From: Bacteriovoracaceae bacterium | GTDB lineage: Bacteria > Bdellovibrionota > UBA1018 | Direction of reading: 5' to 3' | Length of the DNA: 9,430 bases | Assembly (NCBI GenBank): GCA_947500275.1 | Contig: CANMSW010000076.1 | Location: 1-9,430 of the forward strand | In this document: piece after piece, positions 1 to 6,458 of the stretch | Layout of the letters: each line of letters begins with the position of its first letter | How positions within the stretch are numbered: position 1 is the stretch's first letter | Translations under genes and position numbers: made by a program | Notes under the pieces: model-generated | Database searches by the model: none | What the model was told of the DNA's origin: nothing | Seen by the model: the letters and a program-made list of their open reading frames with translations, nothing else

Positions 1-84
1 ACCGTTGTCGATGCATTACTGGGGCAGCGTCCTGAAGATGGATGTGCAGGTCACTCCTTTCTTCCAGAAGTCCTTCACTCTTAA
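1..84 (+). CDS. deoB: Phosphopentomutase, C-terminal end only (partial)
   Basis: An open frame enters from the left edge and stops with TAA at 82-84, giving 27 residues that end GHSFLPEVLHS. A Thr-Val segment, then a Leu-Gly, then a G-x-SFL-x-x-L tail matches my memory of DeoB C-termini, which end in a FADLGAT(V/I) helix followed by GxSFL. Phosphopentomutase interconverts (deoxy)ribose-1-phosphate and -5-phosphate. It is commonly encoded beside the nucleoside phosphorylase that makes its substrate, and deoA starts 23 nt after this stop. The frame one base over is also open from position 2 to 118 and would overlap the deoA start, but it resembles nothing I know. The call rests on a short tail plus context, so it is tentative. 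Confidence 0.55.
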   Translation, partial: TVVDALLGQRPEDGCAGHSFLPEVLHS

Positions 85-107
85 CGATCAAAATCGGACT
101 CTCCACC

Positions 108-1469
108 ATGACCTCTAGCCCTGTTCAAATCATCCGGAAGAAACGCGACGGTGAAGTCCTCACTTCCGGGGAGATCCAAGATTTCGTTCAAAGCCTGACG
201 CGGGGAGATATCCCTGACTACCAAGTCTCCGCATTTTTGATGGCCACCTGGTTCAAAGGAATGAACCTCGAGGAAACGGCCGCACTGACTCGAGCCATGG
301 TGGAAAGCGGTGACCAAGTCAGTCTGCAGAAGGTTCAAGGCCCTAAAGTGGATAAACACTCCACCGGCGGCGTCGGCGATAAAGTCACCCTCATCCTCGC
401 CCCTCTTGCTGCCGCATGCGGCTTGAAAGTCCCATCAATGGCTGGCCGCGGGCTCGGACACACGGGCGGAACCATCGACAAGTTGGAAGCCATTCCCGGC
501 TGGCAAGCTCGCCCATCCGTTGATGAGTTTATCAAAACTCTGCAGAAAGTCGGCTGCGCCATCATCAGCCAGAGCGAGCGCATCGCCCCGGCTGACCGCA
601 AGCTCTACGCACTTCGTGACGTCACCTCGACCGTGGACTGCATTCCTCTCATCACGGCATCGATCCTTTCCAAAAAAATTGCGGAAGGAACCGAGGGATT
701 GGTCCTCGATCTAAAAGTCGGATCGGGCGCATTCATGAAGTCCGTGACCCAAGCTCGCAAACTCGGAAAGACGATCCTGCAAGTCGCTAAACGCTCGGGC
801 TTGAATTGCCGCGTGCTTCTGACTTCCATGGATCAACCCCTGGGAAATACTGCGGGAAACACGCTCGAAGTGCTGGAGTGCATTGATATCTTACGAGCGG
901 GAAAAACGAAATCCGTCCTCCCACTTCTCGAGGATGCCCCCTGCGGCTCCACCGATCTGAAAGAGCTCACGCTTCAACTGTGTGCCCATATGCTCGAGCT
1001 CGGGGGCGTGACGAAATCTTTGGCGGAAGGCCGAAAGCTTGCCAAAGCGAAACTCGAAGACGGCTCAGCTTGGAAGAAGTTTGTCGAAATGATCGAAGCG
1101 CAAGGTGGAAAAGCCTCTGACCTGGAAGCCGCCCAAGAAAGATTGCCTCTTTCGGCCAAACGTTTTGTTGTTCGCGCGGAAAAGCGAGGAGTCCTGACCC
1201 GCTTTGATACCGAAGCCCTAGGCTGGGCATTAGTGGATCTCGGGGCAGGCCGCAAACAAGCAGCTGACCGGATCCAACCGGATGTAGGGATTGTGCTCCA
1301 CCGCAAGCTAGGCTCACGTGTTGTTCCAGAAACGCCGATCTATACGGTTTTTTGCTCCGCAAAAATGACTCAGGCAGAACAAGACGCGATGACTCTTCAA
1401 CTCCGCCGAACTTTCGAGATTTCCTCTGCAAGTAAGGCCATCCAGAAACTCGTCCTCGAAGTCTTATGA
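108..1469 (+). CDS. deoA: Thymidine / pyrimidine-nucleoside phosphorylase
   Basis: The enzyme splits thymidine, deoxyuridine or uridine with phosphate into base and sugar-1-phosphate in the cytoplasm. The predicted 453-aa protein is slightly longer than the usual 430-440. It has the phosphate-loop KHSTGGVGD (residues 83-91), the family signature GRGLGHTGGTIDKLE (113-127), and base-contact residues R170 (in LRDVT), S185 and K189, matching E. coli R171, S186 and K190. A C-terminal PYNP_C-like domain fills roughly 345-440. I start at ATG 108 because QIIRKKRDGE directly after it aligns with family N-termini; an ATG at 42 would add 22 unlike residues and overlap the upstream gene. The ribosome-binding site is weak. 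The position that is Met in E. coli TP and Lys in Bacillus PyNP is Ser110, so thymidine versus broad specificity is open. The phosphate-site Ser before GRG is Ala112, which is unusual. Probably cotranscribed with deoB. Confidence 0.95.
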   Translation: MTSSPVQIIRKKRDGEVLTSGEIQDFVQSLTRGDIPDYQVSAFLMATWFKGMNLEETAALTRAMVESGDQVSLQKVQGPKVDKHSTGGVGDKVTLILAPLAAACGLKVPSMAGRGLGHTGGTIDKLEAIPGWQARPSVDEFIKTLQKVGCAIISQSERIAPADRKLYALRDVTSTVDCIPLITASILSKKIAEGTEGLVLDLKVGSGAFMKSVTQARKLGKTILQVAKRSGLNCRVLLTSMDQPLGNTAGNTLEVLECIDILRAGKTKSVLPLLEDAPCGSTDLKELTLQLCAHMLELGGVTKSLAEGRKLAKAKLEDGSAWKKFVEMIEAQGGKASDLEAAQERLPLSAKRFVVRAEKRGVLTRFDTEALGWALVDLGAGRKQAADRIQPDVGIVLHRKLGSRVVPETPIYTVFCSAKMTQAEQDAMTLQLRRTFEISSASKAIQKLVLEVL

Positions 1470-1488
1470 GCAGCCGGGCTCGTACTCT

Positions 1489-2409
1489 TTAACGGACGGT
1501 CTCGGAGTGATTACCCTTGCGAGGAAGATATCCAAAAGCCAGCCCGCGAGTCTCGCGAATGTGGCTTTGAAGAGATCCGTCTGCATTCACCACGCCCGAA
1601 TCGGGAAAATCCGCCAAGTTCGATGCAACGACCGGTACTCGGAGATTCCGCGCTAAATTTCGGAATGAATAGATCGCGGAATTTGCGACCGTCCAAGCTG
1701 CGCTGACGATCATGGCATCCACCCCGACTCGGCGGTAAGCTTCCAAAGAAGGCGAATGATAAATATCAGCGCAAATCATTAAACCTAGCCGACCGAACGG
1801 CGTATCCACCACGGTCGTTCCAATGCCCGGCTGAAGAAAATTCCGCTCACTGCCAAACAGGTTCCGCTTCCGATAGACTCCCGCTAATTCTCCATCGGAA
1901 TTCATCAGAACCGAAGAGTTATAAAAAACGCCGTCCGGCGCTCGCTCTGCCAAGTTGAATTGAACCCACATCCCCGTGCGCACTGCCAGATCACCAAAGA
2001 ATAAAGTCGAAGGTCCCGGGATCGATTCCGCATACGGCGCGACTTCTTGAGGCGACTTAAACTGATCCTCGCCATCCGAAGTTTTCGGATACCCGGTCAC
2101 GCCAAACTCCGGGGTGACCAATAACTCGGCCCCCGCCCCATGTGCTGTCTCGGCCCACTCCGCGAGCGCCCTTCGATTTTCTGTTTTATACTGCTCGGCC
2201 TGCGCCGGGGTTGCGGGGACCGGTGCGTATTCCGGATGGGTCCACTGCAAGACCGCGACTTTTGCGTACTGATTAATAGGATAATTGAGAGCAGGCGGCT
2301 CAATGATTTCTGATGCAAACGCAGCACCTAGAAAAACTTTGCACGCAACAACCCAGATTCCAATCCATCCTGCGACTGCCGGTCCACGCGTCCTTGCGAT
2401 TGGCGACAT
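1489..2409 (-). CDS. Exported carbon-nitrogen hydrolase (nitrilase superfamily)
   Basis: The 306-aa protein carries the Glu-Lys-Cys triad of the nitrilase superfamily: E101 in TPEFGVTGYP, K181 in YRKRNLF and C213 in MICADIYH. These enzymes hydrolyse amide or nitrile C-N bonds. The spacing and the KxNLF / ICxDIxx pattern recall the vanin-biotinidase and related amidase branches, but I cannot assign a substrate. The N-terminus is a plausible Sec signal, with R6 and R8, a hydrophobic stretch from about 11 to 32, and cleavage near AFA-SE (32-33), so the enzyme probably works in the periplasm or at the envelope. VVAC (20-23) fits a lipobox loosely, making a lipoprotein an alternative. AGAGGA abuts the ATG and no in-frame start lies just upstream. 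The gene is 117 bp downstream of the DUF3943 gene on the same strand and converges on deoA with a 19-nt gap. Confidence 0.88.
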   Translation of the reverse strand: MSPIARTRGPAVAGWIGIWVVACKVFLGAAFASEIIEPPALNYPINQYAKVAVLQWTHPEYAPVPATPAQAEQYKTENRRALAEWAETAHGAGAELLVTPEFGVTGYPKTSDGEDQFKSPQEVAPYAESIPGPSTLFFGDLAVRTGMWVQFNLAERAPDGVFYNSSVLMNSDGELAGVYRKRNLFGSERNFLQPGIGTTVVDTPFGRLGLMICADIYHSPSLEAYRRVGVDAMIVSAAWTVANSAIYSFRNLARNLRVPVVASNLADFPDSGVVNADGSLQSHIRETRGLAFGYLPRKGNHSETVR

Positions 2410-2526
2410 TCCTCTATTGTACTGAAGTTTTTAGAAATGGCGATGGACAGTCGAATTTTCAAGGAATTGAGTCGGCGCAAAAAACGTCAACAACCCGACG
2501 GCTGAAAAGACTCAAATTCTAAGTTT

Positions 2527-4761
2527 TTAGAACTCGTAGAGTAACTTCAGGGTTCCTATAGTCTGCCCCGTACTCGAGGACTGCTTTTTACGATCTGCCG
2601 GATCAAGACTGCCGCTTCTCTTCAGCCTTTCCAGGCTCAGAATCACTTTCAGTCGTTCCACCGGTGTCCGTGCAGCAAGCCAAACTTTTGCGACACTCTG
2701 CTCATCTTGAAGAGGAAAATCGTCCGTCAATTCCTCCTGCGCGCTATCGAAACCTTGAATCGACGAATAAGTCTGATGAACAAAATCGAAGCCGAGTTCA
2801 AGCGGACCGACCTCAACCTGGGCTGCGCCATGAGCCGTCATTCCAAAGGCATAATAATAATGACGCAACTCCAAGACCGACTTCGCAGAGGAAAGATCAC
2901 CTCCGAGCCTTTCATAATCCTCGACCGCAAAGGAGTGAACGGCTGCGAAATCTCCGAAGACATCCATGTTCAGCTTAATCTTGAAGCGCCCCGTAAAAAC
3001 GATCACTTCCATCGAGGGCCCAAGGACGTTGACTACAGCCATCTCGTCGCTCTCGTTTGTCCCGAACTTTCGAATAGAGTGGCGATAACCGCTTGCGGGC
3101 CCAACGAGGAAGCTATATCCGCTGAGTCGCCCCCCCTCGTTCTGCCCGGACTCATCGACAATCTCCTGATGGTGATATCCAGCCCAGGCCGCTTGCACAT
3201 AGAACTGAAGGATTTCGAGTTCACTCCCGCTCAGGGCAAGATCAAGACCTAAGCGAGTCGCAGTCGTATCCCAAAAAATCCGGGATTGATTCGACGCCCG
3301 CGCGTAGCCCGGTACGTTCGTCACGTCCCCTTGAAAGCCACTGAGGAAGGTGCCCGTAGCGGAACTCCTGCTTCCATCATCAACCTGGAACCCTGCACCG
3401 GCCCAAACATCAATCCGATGACCTATATCATCTGGAAAACCCCAGCTATCTAGCGACTTGGCGCGAGGCGGTTTATTCGAGTTAATCCAGTAATCCAGCG
3501 CGCCTGCTCCTCCAAAAATCGACAGGAAGACATCACGAACCCAGCCGCCCTTCGAGCGCGCGAAAAGCAGCTTCAACTGATGCATGGCTTCGCCAATAGC
3601 GGCACCCGCGATGGGCGTAAAAATCATGTCATTAATCGAAAGGACCTCGCGGTACTCTACAGTCATTTCCCAAACCGCTGAGGCCGCGAAAGCCATTAAC
3701 AGAGACTCAAATGCGCTGAAGCCATTCGAGCGCGCAAACCCATAGTAAAACGAGCCAGCGACCGGATGACCGGGCGAATTCAGCCACATGGAATTCGTGT
3801 CGAATAGAATTCCTTGGGTCATTTTTTTTCGGAAGCCTTCCCAGTCAGGACTGTACTCCCAGTCTTCCGCGTTCAATTCTTTATTCCGGTAATACCAAAG
3901 CCCGCCGCCGCCGAGAGTAACTGCAATTTCGGTAATGGCCCGGATCCAACTCCGGTTCCGTCTACTCTCCGAAAGGAATTGCTCATAGGCGTGATCGAAG
4001 GTCATTGGCTCGCCGGTTGCCCGGTAGATATATTGCCCCGAGGGACTGAGCTCAATCTCCTTCGACTCACTGACGCCTCGTGCGAGTAAGAATTCCTTAA
4101 AATAGCGTTCATCCGAATCGAGTTCAAAAAATTGATTGAGGACCTTCTGAAGTGTCACTCGCTGCTTGAGGGGCGTAGCCCGATTCAGACTCCAATGAAG
4201 GACCTCAAAATCTAAACCTTCATGATTCCCGCGGGGATTCTCGACTGAGAACTGAAGGGCGCCCGCGAGGTCTTGTTGTCGGTAGGCGAACACGTACCGA
4301 TACTGGTCGCGTGGCAACTCCCCCTGGATCTGCAGCCCGCTACTTGCCCCAAGTGTGGGGCGAACTCGACAATCCACTTGAGCAGGACTCTTTCGTGCGA
4401 GCCGAACCATCTGAATCAATTGTTCGCAGACTTCTTGGGGCTTCGACTTTTCCAAAAGGGTCGGATCGACTTCGATCAAGATAGCCTCTCGAGCGTGGGT
4501 CCCCGGACTCGCTTGTTGACTCGAGCTTGCCGATGAAGAGCCTCCTCCCGCACCGCTTGCAGACCTTCCAATTTCGAAACTCGATCGAGACTGAGCCAGG
4601 GATGGCCCCGCCCATACACGGGAAAAGGCCCCCACTGCCGCTATCGCGCAGAACAGGAGGCTTGGGACCCTAAAGGCATGGGTGACCCTCTTCCGGGTCC
4701 AAGTCGATCGAGTCCTCAAAGCGTTCTGTCCTTTCAAAAGGGTTCGGTGAGGGGCTTTCAA
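2527..4761 (-). CDS. Exported DUF3943-domain protein with probable C-terminal outer-membrane beta-barrel
   Basis: The function is unknown. The 744-aa frame has a long basic N-region, a hydrophobic core (33-46) and a likely signal-peptidase site VWA-GP near 51, followed by a Ser/Gly/Ala-rich linker (about 58-88). Residues 90-270 form a soluble region I do not recognise. Residues 318-395 match the DUF3943 pattern as I know it: FDTNSMWLNSPGHPVAGSFY, then ARSNGFSAFES, a WExxxEY segment and NDMIFTPIAGAAIGE. Residues 450-744 alternate polar and aromatic/hydrophobic residues in short stretches and end LKLLYEF, consistent with a membrane barrel closing on a terminal Phe. No ATG precedes the signal sequence. 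The start must be TTG at 4761, 4737 or 4719; the last has AAAGGA about 9 nt upstream and gives a more ordinary signal peptide. It is the first gene of a leftward pair with the nitrilase, reading away from the purine phosphorylase operon. Confidence 0.85.
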   Translation of the reverse strand: MKAPHRTLLKGQNALRTRSTWTRKRVTHAFRVPSLLFCAIAAVGAFSRVWAGPSLAQSRSSFEIGRSASGAGGGSSSASSSQQASPGTHAREAILIEVDPTLLEKSKPQEVCEQLIQMVRLARKSPAQVDCRVRPTLGASSGLQIQGELPRDQYRYVFAYRQQDLAGALQFSVENPRGNHEGLDFEVLHWSLNRATPLKQRVTLQKVLNQFFELDSDERYFKEFLLARGVSESKEIELSPSGQYIYRATGEPMTFDHAYEQFLSESRRNRSWIRAITEIAVTLGGGGLWYYRNKELNAEDWEYSPDWEGFRKKMTQGILFDTNSMWLNSPGHPVAGSFYYGFARSNGFSAFESLLMAFAASAVWEMTVEYREVLSINDMIFTPIAGAAIGEAMHQLKLLFARSKGGWVRDVFLSIFGGAGALDYWINSNKPPRAKSLDSWGFPDDIGHRIDVWAGAGFQVDDGSRSSATGTFLSGFQGDVTNVPGYARASNQSRIFWDTTATRLGLDLALSGSELEILQFYVQAAWAGYHHQEIVDESGQNEGGRLSGYSFLVGPASGYRHSIRKFGTNESDEMAVVNVLGPSMEVIVFTGRFKIKLNMDVFGDFAAVHSFAVEDYERLGGDLSSAKSVLELRHYYYAFGMTAHGAAQVEVGPLELGFDFVHQTYSSIQGFDSAQEELTDDFPLQDEQSVAKVWLAARTPVERLKVILSLERLKRSGSLDPADRKKQSSSTGQTIGTLKLLYEF

Positions 4762-4804
4762 AATTTACCGCACCCCCTCTAGTACAAGGACAGTGCCGAA
4801 CCTG

Positions 4805-4824
4805 GCGATTTCGGCCGAAATCGC
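4805..4824. repeat. Perfect 20-bp palindrome in divergent intergenic region
   Basis: GCGATTTCGGCCGAAATCGC equals its own reverse complement and is centred at 4814/4815. It lies 43 bp upstream of the furthest TTG start of the leftward DUF3943 gene, where an operator or a leader hairpin for that gene could sit. There is no loop, so as DNA it suits a dimeric regulator. As RNA it would form a stem of up to 8 bp with a tight loop, and no T-run follows on either strand. A loose minus-strand -10-like TACTAG lies at 4779-4784, but no matching -35 is visible. Confidence 0.7.
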
Positions 4825-5024
4825 TCCGTCCGCTCTGAAGGCTCACTTAACTGCTTGAAATAACTCGCGCCGAAGCAAGGCGCGCAGCAGGCGTCCCTTC
4901 CCGAATTTTCGGGCGCAAAGCCTGAGCCCTGAGCAGTTGCCTAAACTCTGAGCAGGGTGCGAGAGCGGAGCGCGGCTGCGAATCCCCGAAAAAAAGCATT
5001 TGAAAAACCCCTCCCGCCGAAGGC

Positions 5025-5053
5025 AGTGTCTACCTCCGCTCGAAATAGACACT
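5025..5053 (+). promoter_or_regulatory. 8-bp inverted repeat, possible operator or leader hairpin of the purine phosphorylase operon
   Basis: AGTGTCTA (5025-5032) and TAGACACT (5046-5053) are perfect inverted copies separated by 13 bp, 63 bp before the phosphorylase ATG. No T-run follows, so it is not an intrinsic terminator. It could be a dyad for a nucleoside-sensing repressor (DeoR- or LacI-type regulators act on such operons in other bacteria) or an mRNA leader hairpin. Confidence 0.45.
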
Positions 5054-5116
5054 CAAAGACAGAAGGGGCCGGGATGCGGACTTCTTTTGTTGGGCACTGA
5101 TAAGGACTCAAAGCCA

Positions 5117-6010
5117 ATGACTCCCCACGGGAACGCAGAAAAAGCCAACAGCTCGAACCAAAAGACGATCTACCAGAAGATCCGTGAAGCTGTGGACGCG
5201 ATTCAGGCTCGGACAGCACTTAAACCAGAAATGGGCGTTATTTTGGGCTCAGGCCTAGGCGCGATTGCCGACCAACTGACCGACCCCGTGATTATCCCGT
5301 ACACGGATATCCCACACTTTCACGGCACAAGCGTCGAAGGTCATGCCGGGAGAATGGTCATCGGTCGATTCCAAGGGGTACCTACGGTCGTTCTTCAGGG
5401 ACGGTTCCACGTCTATGAAGGCTATGAAATGGAAGAGGTCGTTTTCCCGACCCGCACCGTGTGTGCGCTTGGCATTCATACCCTGGTCCTGACCAACGCC
5501 GCCGGTGGGATCAATCCCCGGTTCCGCGCGGGCGACCTGATGTTAATTGAAGACCACATCAACCTTTCAGGAAGTAATCCGCTAAAAGGGCCGAACCTGG
5601 CGCAGTTGGGACCACGCTTCCCGGATATGACGGAAGCTTACTCCCAAGATTGCATTAGAATTATGAAACAAGCGGCCGACGAACTCGGGATTGCCGTTCA
5701 CCAAGGCGTTTACGCTGGAGTTCTGGGGCCGACGTACGAAACCCCCGCCGAAGTCCGCATGCTTCGAACCCTGGGCGGCGAAGCGGTTGGCATGTCGACC
5801 GTTCCAGAAACGATTGCCGCCGTTCACTTAGGAGTCCGCGTCGCCGGGATTAGCTTGATCTCGAACCTGGCCGCAGGAATGTCCCCAACCAAGCTCACGC
5901 ACCAGGAAGTGATCGATAATTCGAAATTAGGGGCAACTAAAATGGCCCAACTTCTCGGGGCAGTGATTCCCAAACTGAAACACACACCTGGCGGGAGCAA
6001 GGAAGCATGA
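5117..6010 (+). CDS. punA: Purine nucleoside phosphorylase, trimeric (PNP-I / PunA) type
   Basis: The enzyme phosphorolyses purine (deoxy)nucleosides, typically inosine and guanosine in this family, to base plus sugar-1-phosphate. The 297-aa product has the family landmarks in order: GSGLG (44-48), GHAGR with H76, RFHVYEGY (96-103), NAAGGIN (127-133), GPTYETPAE (204-212) with E208 as the expected base-binding Glu, VGMSTVPE (224-231), and ISLISN with N250, the catalytic Asn position. It is a low-molecular-mass PNP rather than the hexameric DeoD family. I start at ATG 5117, with AAGGA 10 nt upstream; an upstream TTG at 5000 would add 39 residues unlike the family. Its stop overlaps the cytidine deaminase start (ATGA), so the two are translationally coupled. 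It heads the salvage operon through 7871. Confidence 0.95.
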   Translation: MTPHGNAEKANSSNQKTIYQKIREAVDAIQARTALKPEMGVILGSGLGAIADQLTDPVIIPYTDIPHFHGTSVEGHAGRMVIGRFQGVPTVVLQGRFHVYEGYEMEEVVFPTRTVCALGIHTLVLTNAAGGINPRFRAGDLMLIEDHINLSGSNPLKGPNLAQLGPRFPDMTEAYSQDCIRIMKQAADELGIAVHQGVYAGVLGPTYETPAEVRMLRTLGGEAVGMSTVPETIAAVHLGVRVAGISLISNLAAGMSPTKLTHQEVIDNSKLGATKMAQLLGAVIPKLKHTPGGSKEA

Positions 6011-6441
6011 CGAAAGCTCCTTCCTCATCCCCTCGCTTCGAAGAGCTTCGTCAACTGGCACTCGCCGCCCGAAAAAACGCCTATTGTCCCTATAGCGGCC
6101 ATCAGGTGGGCGCCGCGATTTTGCTGGATGATGGAAGTGTCCACACCGGGTGTAACGTCGAGAATTCTTCTTACGGGGCGACCCTTTGCGCAGAACGGGT
6201 CGCCGTCCACGCGGCAGTCGCTCAAAAAGGGCCTAAAATTCGTGTGAAGGAAGTGGTCGTTGCCACGGACGCAACTCCGCCCTGGCCACCGTGTGGAATG
6301 TGCCGGCAAGTGGTCGCAGAGTTCCAGGATAACGCTGTCATTCATGCCGTGAACCCTCAGGGGCAAATTCAAACGTGGAAGTTCGAAGAACTTCTCCCCA
6401 ACGCATTTACGCCTGAGTTTCTCTCGGCTGATTCCAAGTGA
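6007..6441 (+). CDS. cdd: Cytidine deaminase
   Basis: This 144-aa protein has the size of the homotetrameric class and deaminates (deoxy)cytidine to (deoxy)uridine in the cytoplasm, feeding pyrimidine phosphorolysis. The zinc and catalytic residues are complete: C61 and E63 in the CAE motif, then C96 and C99 in PPCGMCRQV. The three-Cys arrangement is that of tetrameric CDAs, not the His-Cys-Cys dimeric type. YCPYSGHQVGAA (26-37) and CNVENSSYG (49-57) are the usual substrate-binding segments. Its ATG overlaps the stop of the purine phosphorylase gene by 4 nt, and an amidohydrolase gene follows after 17 nt, which indicates one operon. The C-terminal LLPNAFTPEFL matches the family's common ending. 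Confidence 0.96.
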   Translation: MTKAPSSSPRFEELRQLALAARKNAYCPYSGHQVGAAILLDDGSVHTGCNVENSSYGATLCAERVAVHAAVAQKGPKIRVKEVVVATDATPPWPPCGMCRQVVAEFQDNAVIHAVNPQGQIQTWKFEELLPNAFTPEFLSADSK

Positions 6442-6458
6442 TTTGCCGAGGTTGATCC

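Larger units (their letters stand above)
4762..5116. promoter_or_regulatory. Divergent gene-free region between the DUF3943 gene and purine nucleoside phosphorylase
   Basis: These 355 bp separate two divergently read genes and must hold both promoters. Besides the 20-bp palindrome at 4805-4824, I see inverted repeats CGCGCC/GGCGCG (4866-4871 and 4879-4884), CCCGAA/TTCGGG (4900-4905 and 4908-4913) and AGTGTCTA/TAGACACT (5025-5032 and 5046-5053). The direct repeat CTGAGCAG occurs at 4929-4936 and 4948-4955, with a third CTGAGC at 4922-4927. AAGGA at 5102-5106 is the likely ribosome-binding site of the phosphorylase gene. I cannot name convincing -35/-10 pairs, and the open frames crossing the region encode nothing recognisable. 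Confidence 0.6.

Noticed and set aside
967..1431. Minus-strand frames opposite deoA
   Set aside because: They lie entirely within a strongly conserved enzyme gene and encode no recognisable motif.
2410..2526. Search for a terminator or promoter between the DUF3943 and nitrilase genes
   Set aside because: Only imperfect GAGTC/GACTC and GTCGG/CCGAC pairings without a T-run are present, and TACAAT sits only a few bases before the ATG with no -35; nothing firm can be called.
2707..3252. 181-codon plus-strand frame within the DUF3943 gene
   Set aside because: It is antisense to a long frame with clear signal peptide and domain features; its product matches nothing and it has no good ribosome-binding site.
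5000..5116. TTG start giving a 336-aa purine phosphorylase
   Set aside because: The extra 39 residues do not resemble the family N-terminus; ATG 5117 has AAGGA upstream and gives the usual length.
4843..5219. Minus-strand frames in the divergent region (69 and 92 codons)
   Set aside because: Their products are low-similarity Arg/Ser/Leu-rich sequences typical of chance frames, and one runs into the start of the purine phosphorylase gene.
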